From NCBI GenBank assembly GCA_025655635.1, contig JAHXIM010000453.1, positions 1 to 8,526 of the forward strand: a DNA stretch of 8,526 nucleotides, in the 5' to 3' direction. The notes beneath the pieces were generated by a model. It saw only the letters and a list, made by a program, of their open reading frames with translations. It had not been told where the DNA came from and did no database searches. This document shows positions 5,798 through 8,526 of this stretch, one piece after another. Origin of the DNA: a gamma proteobacterium symbiont of Lucinoma myriamae. GTDB lineage: Bacteria > Pseudomonadota > Gammaproteobacteria > GRL18. Made by a program: the position numbers and the translations under genes. Within the stretch, counting starts at the first letter, position 1; the number at the start of each line of letters is the position of its first letter.

Positions 5798-7198
5798 TTA
5801 AATCTCTAATTCTTTTATCTTTCGAGTCAAGGTATTTCTTCCCCAGCCCAATAAACGTGCAGCATCCTGTTTACGTCCACCCGTGTGTTTAAGTGCCACC
5901 TCAATCATAATCCGCTCCATATCAGGCATCAAGGTATCCAAAACATTCTCTTCGCCTGCTGAAAGTTGAGTCTCTAACCAACGTCGTAAAGCACCTTCCC
6001 AGTTATTATTGATGACTTCTTCATGATCAATCTCTTGTAGTTCTGGCGGCATATCTTCAATGTGTATGATTTGAGCGGGTGACATCACTGTTAACCAGCG
6101 GCATACATTTTCTAATTGGCGAACATTACCAGGCCAGGCTTGTTTGCTTAAAAACTCTTCACTTTCAGTATCCAGAGTTTTCTTTTCTACATTCAGTTCT
6201 TGTGCTGCACGATTGAGAAAATAGCTGGATAGTAGTGCAATATCTTCTTGTCGTTCTCGTAATGTAGGCATATGAATACGTATGACATTAAGACGATGAA
6301 ATAAATCCTCGCGAAAAAGCCCTTCTTGTACGCGCTGCTCAAGATTTTGATGAGTGGCGGCAATAATTCTGACATCAACCTTAATCGGTGAGCGTCCACC
6401 TACACGGTAAAACTCACCATCTGAAAGTACTCTTAATAATCGAGTTTGCAATTCAGCAGGCATATCACCAATTTCATCTAAAAAGAGGGTACCGCCATCG
6501 GCTTGTTCAAAACGTCCAACACGTTGTGCCTGAGCACCTGTAAAAGCACCACGCTCATGACCAAATAATTCTGATTCTAATAAGTCTTTAGGGATGGCTG
6601 CTGTATTTAAGGCAATAAAAGGGTTATCTGAGCGGGGACTATGGCGGTGTAGTGCCTGGGCAACCAGTTCTTTACCCGTACCTGATGCACCATTGATCAT
6701 GACTGTAATATTAGAGCGGGAAAGACGTCCAATAGCACGAAAAACTTCCTGCATGGAAGCTGCTTCACCAATAATTTCAGGGGTAGAATTTAACTGTTCC
6801 TGCCCGTTCTGCTTTGCTTTTTCTGATTTACGTAAACTCAAAGCGCGCTGCACTAACTCAACAGCTTCATCCACATCAAACGGCTTAGGTAAATATTCAA
6901 ATGCACCACCTTCATAGGCAGAAACAGCGCTGTCCAGATCAGAATGTGCAGTCATAATAATGACTGGAATTTGTTTGTAATCTTCCTGTAGCTTTTCCAG
7001 TAGACCAAAACCATCCATACCCGGCATGCGGATATCGGTAACAATGGTATCAGGCTGCGTTTTTTTCAGAGCGTTTAATACACTTTCTGCATTTTCAAAA
7101 CTTTCCACCTGGAGTTCGGCCTGTTTAAATGCTTTTTCCAAAACCCAACGAATGGAGCGGTCATCATCGATAACCCAAACTATATTTTGTGTGCTCAA
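5798..7198 (-). CDS. ntrC: Nitrogen regulation response regulator NtrC (GlnG)
   Basis: This sigma-54 activator switches on nitrogen-limitation genes after phosphorylation by NtrB. The receiver domain (1-120) has acidic D11-D13, the phosphoacceptor D55 in TDIRMPGMDG, T83 and K105. The AAA+ domain (about 140-370) has Walker A GASGTGKE (170-177), the sigma-54-contacting GAFTGA loop (217-222), Walker B FLDEIGD (239-245) and arginines in LFREDLFHRL (295-304). The C-terminal Fis-type helix-turn-helix is GGRKQDAARLLGWGRNTLTRKIKEL (440-464). At 466 residues it is full length. The start is TTG, with a GGAG Shine-Dalgarno six bases upstream and no in-frame ATG nearby; MSTQNIVWVIDDD is then a normal opening. 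It follows ntrB by 46 bases, a gap that holds a small AT-rich hairpin (7224-7238), so the two are one operon. No recognisable terminator lies after it, apart from the repeat element at 5576-5756. Confidence 0.96.
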   Translation of the reverse strand: MSTQNIVWVIDDDRSIRWVLEKAFKQAELQVESFENAESVLNALKKTQPDTIVTDIRMPGMDGFGLLEKLQEDYKQIPVIIMTAHSDLDSAVSAYEGGAFEYLPKPFDVDEAVELVQRALSLRKSEKAKQNGQEQLNSTPEIIGEAASMQEVFRAIGRLSRSNITVMINGASGTGKELVAQALHRHSPRSDNPFIALNTAAIPKDLLESELFGHERGAFTGAQAQRVGRFEQADGGTLFLDEIGDMPAELQTRLLRVLSDGEFYRVGGRSPIKVDVRIIAATHQNLEQRVQEGLFREDLFHRLNVIRIHMPTLRERQEDIALLSSYFLNRAAQELNVEKKTLDTESEEFLSKQAWPGNVRQLENVCRWLTVMSPAQIIHIEDMPPELQEIDHEEVINNNWEGALRRWLETQLSAGEENVLDTLMPDMERIMIEVALKHTGGRKQDAARLLGWGRNTLTRKIKELEI

Positions 7199-7204
7199 AT
7201 TGCA

Positions 7205-7208
7205 CTCC
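7205..7208 (-). promoter_or_regulatory. Shine-Dalgarno sequence fixing the TTG start of ntrC
   Basis: GGAG on the minus strand is followed by TGCAAT and then TTG at 7198-7196. A GTG overlapping the GGAG is out of frame. Together with the standard receiver-domain opening, this supports the TTG start. Confidence 0.7.
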
Positions 7209-7244
7209 GGTTGTTGTTAATTTAATAAGTAGCTTATTTATTTG

Positions 7245-8354
7245 TTATGTTATGGGTAATAATAGACTAAAGACCGTCTTGCCCGGTTTACTATGGCATT
7301 CAATTAAACCACCATTTTGGCTAATTAATGATTGTGCGATGGATAAGCCTAATCCAGTACCTTCGGCACGTCCTGTTATCAGTGGCATAAAAATACGTTC
7401 CTGCATTTTTTCTGAAATTCCCGGACCATTATCTATAATATCCATTTTTGCCACGAGTTTATGACGCTTATGACCAATATTAAAATGTCTTAATACCCGT
7501 GTTTTAATGATGATTTTCTTTTCATTTTTATACTCAGATCCTGAGTTGTTCTCTTGTTCCTGTTCAGAAAGTGCCTGTGCAGCATTACGAACAATATTTA
7601 ACACTGCCTGAATCAGGTGCTCCGGATCAAATTTTATTTCCGGTATACTGATATCATAATCAAAGAATATTTTAACATCCCTGGTTTTATCGGCCTTAAG
7701 CAAACTACGTACTCGTTCCGTCACAGAATGAATGTTAATCATCATTTGATTGGGTCGTGTATTTGGCCCCAGCATACGATTAACCAGTTTTTTTAGTCTA
7801 TCTGCTTCATCAATAATAACCTGTGTATATTCTGTTAAGTCCGGGTTGTCTAATTCACGTTCTAATAATTGCGCAGCACCGCGTATTCCACCTAAAGGGT
7901 TTTTGACTTCATGGGCCATACTACGCAGCAATGCCTGAATTGTTTCATGTTGTGCCAGAAGGTTTTCTTCTCTTGATATTCTTAAGTGACGATCCAGCTG
8001 GCTCAGTTCAATTAATAACTGTTTGTCATCATCTTCTGACAGAATTGGCTGAACACTGATATCGACCATTACTTTTTTATCAAGCAACTGAATACTCCTT
8101 TCCCTTTGAGTGAAGGGATAATTGGTATCCAGAGCAGACTGAATTGCTGCAAAGAGTTCATTATCATTTAATAACTCTGCAATTGGTTTAGACATAATTT
8201 TATGCAAGCTGATACCGAACAGCATTTCAGCTGCAGAGTTAACACACAATACGTTGAGCCGGGAGTCAAGCAGAACAATAGCTGTATTTAAATTATCCAG
8301 TATTTTGGTTGCTAAATGTTTTATATCAGTCTGGTGTTTTATTTGAGTGCTCAT
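7245..8354 (-). CDS. ntrB: Nitrogen regulation sensor histidine kinase NtrB (GlnL)
   Basis: NtrB is a cytoplasmic kinase/phosphatase for NtrC, normally steered by the PII protein according to glutamine level. There is no membrane segment. A PAS domain covers about residues 13-120 (NTAIVLLDSRLNVLCVNSAAEMLFG). The H-box SMAHEVKNPLGGIRGAAQLLE holds the phosphorylated H148 and lies in a long dimerisation helix pair to about 200. The ATPase domain carries the N-box VLNIVRNAAQAL (251-262), the G1 box DNGPGI (308-313) and the G2 box GTGLGLSIA (332-340). A hydrophilic insert of about 20 residues (EQEQENNSGSEYKNEKK, 264-280) follows the N-box. At 369 residues it is close to E. coli GlnL. The ATG at 8354 has a weak Shine-Dalgarno, and no better start is in frame. 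Upstream lie a promoter (8427-8455) and a probable NtrC site (8499-8515). In many relatives glnA precedes ntrB; it would lie beyond this window. Confidence 0.95.
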   Translation of the reverse strand: MSTQIKHQTDIKHLATKILDNLNTAIVLLDSRLNVLCVNSAAEMLFGISLHKIMSKPIAELLNDNELFAAIQSALDTNYPFTQRERSIQLLDKKVMVDISVQPILSEDDDKQLLIELSQLDRHLRISREENLLAQHETIQALLRSMAHEVKNPLGGIRGAAQLLERELDNPDLTEYTQVIIDEADRLKKLVNRMLGPNTRPNQMMINIHSVTERVRSLLKADKTRDVKIFFDYDISIPEIKFDPEHLIQAVLNIVRNAAQALSEQEQENNSGSEYKNEKKIIIKTRVLRHFNIGHKRHKLVAKMDIIDNGPGISEKMQERIFMPLITGRAEGTGLGLSIAQSLISQNGGLIECHSKPGKTVFSLLLPIT

Positions 8355-8426
8355 TGATAAACCATAGTGTATTCATTGTGATGTACAGCAATAACTAAAC
8401 CATAATGATTAATACAGTTAAAAGAT

Positions 8427-8455
8427 ATTATAAGTAATTGTTTTTATAGGGTAAA
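8427..8455 (-). promoter_or_regulatory. Probable sigma-70 promoter of ntrBC
   Basis: On the minus strand, TTTACC (8450-8455; four of six -35 matches) is separated by exactly 17 bases from a perfect TATAAT (8427-8432). Transcription would begin near 8420, giving a leader of about 65 bases before ntrB. Two other TATAAT boxes (8480-8485, 8492-8497) lack good -35 partners. Confidence 0.6.
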
Positions 8456-8498
8456 ATCAAGTTGGTTAAGTTTGATAGAATTATATGCTTAATTATAA

Positions 8499-8515
8499 CG
8501 CACTTTTTTGGTGCA
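8499..8515. promoter_or_regulatory. Probable NtrC-binding site
   Basis: On the minus strand TGCACCAAAAAAGTGCG matches the NtrC consensus TGCACCA-N3-TGGTGCA at 11 of 14 defined positions: all seven in the left half and four in the right. It lies upstream of the ntrBC promoter and beside another TATAAT (8492-8497). That fits autoregulation of ntrBC, or control of a gene just outside the window such as glnA. Confidence 0.6.
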
Positions 8516-8526
8516 GGAATATTAAT

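Noticed and set aside
7224..7238. Hairpin AATAAG-TAG-CTTATT between ntrB and ntrC, as a terminator or attenuator
   Set aside because: Six AT-rich pairs without a T run are too weak to claim a function; ntrB and ntrC are normally co-transcribed.
7189..7464. Plus-strand frame crossing the ntrB-ntrC gap
   Set aside because: It overlaps the ends of two well-supported genes on the other strand and shows no domain or membrane pattern.
8499..8515. GCAC/GTGC as a terminator stem of an upstream gene
   Set aside because: Only four to five pairs and no T tract in the minus direction after it; the match to the NtrC consensus explains the symmetry better.
1..8526. CRISPR array, phage, toxin-antitoxin or defence system
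   Set aside because: No regularly spaced repeats, no Cas, integrase, transposase or toxin-like proteins are encoded; every confident gene but one small membrane protein belongs to a known core family.

Overview
The window comes from a moderately AT-rich chromosome of a gammaproteobacterium. The evidence for the class is a TrhP/YegQ protein that closely follows the Escherichia coli form, an ntrB-ntrC pair in the gammaproteobacterial arrangement, an MlaC-type periplasmic protein, and a HemB of the pseudomonad-like cysteine-free metal type. I cannot name a genus from the sequence alone. Most of the content is core metabolism and regulation, not an obvious mobile island.

Layout. Positions 28-861 (minus) encode a DUF3391/HD-domain protein that stops just before the expected GYP half of an HD-GYP domain. 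A clear rho-independent terminator (886-915) separates it from a minus-strand operon that is read trhP (4557-3190), hemB (3120-2119), a small two-helix membrane protein (2079-1819), then aroE (1818-958). A 283-base divergent intergenic region (4558-4840), dense in inverted and tandem repeats, separates this operon from a plus-strand mlaC-like gene (4841-5536). Convergent to mlaC, after a 261-base gap holding a nested inverted-repeat element (about 5576-5756), come ntrC (7198-5798) and ntrB (8354-7245) on the minus strand. The last 170 bases are the ntrB upstream region, with a sigma-70-type promoter and a likely NtrC operator.

How the genes fit together. AroE lies on the route to chorismate and prephenate, and TrhP is a tRNA wobble-uridine hydroxylation factor known in E. 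coli to depend on prephenate. Their shared operon therefore links aromatic biosynthesis to tRNA modification (inference). HemB makes porphobilinogen for heme. NtrB and NtrC form the nitrogen-limitation two-component system. The lone mlaC-like gene would act in periplasmic phospholipid transport, but no other Mla genes lie beside it.

The least ordinary parts are non-coding: three helically phased 11-bp repeats resembling a Pho box, an 18-bp dyad and a long 5' leader hairpin, all upstream of mlaC; a 10-bp inverted repeat bracketing the probable trhP -10 box; and the structured element between mlaC and ntrC. Three of the seven genes start at non-ATG codons (hemB and ntrC at TTG, trhP at GTG). 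I found no CRISPR array, transposase, rRNA or tRNA gene, and no clear case for a wholly new multi-gene system.
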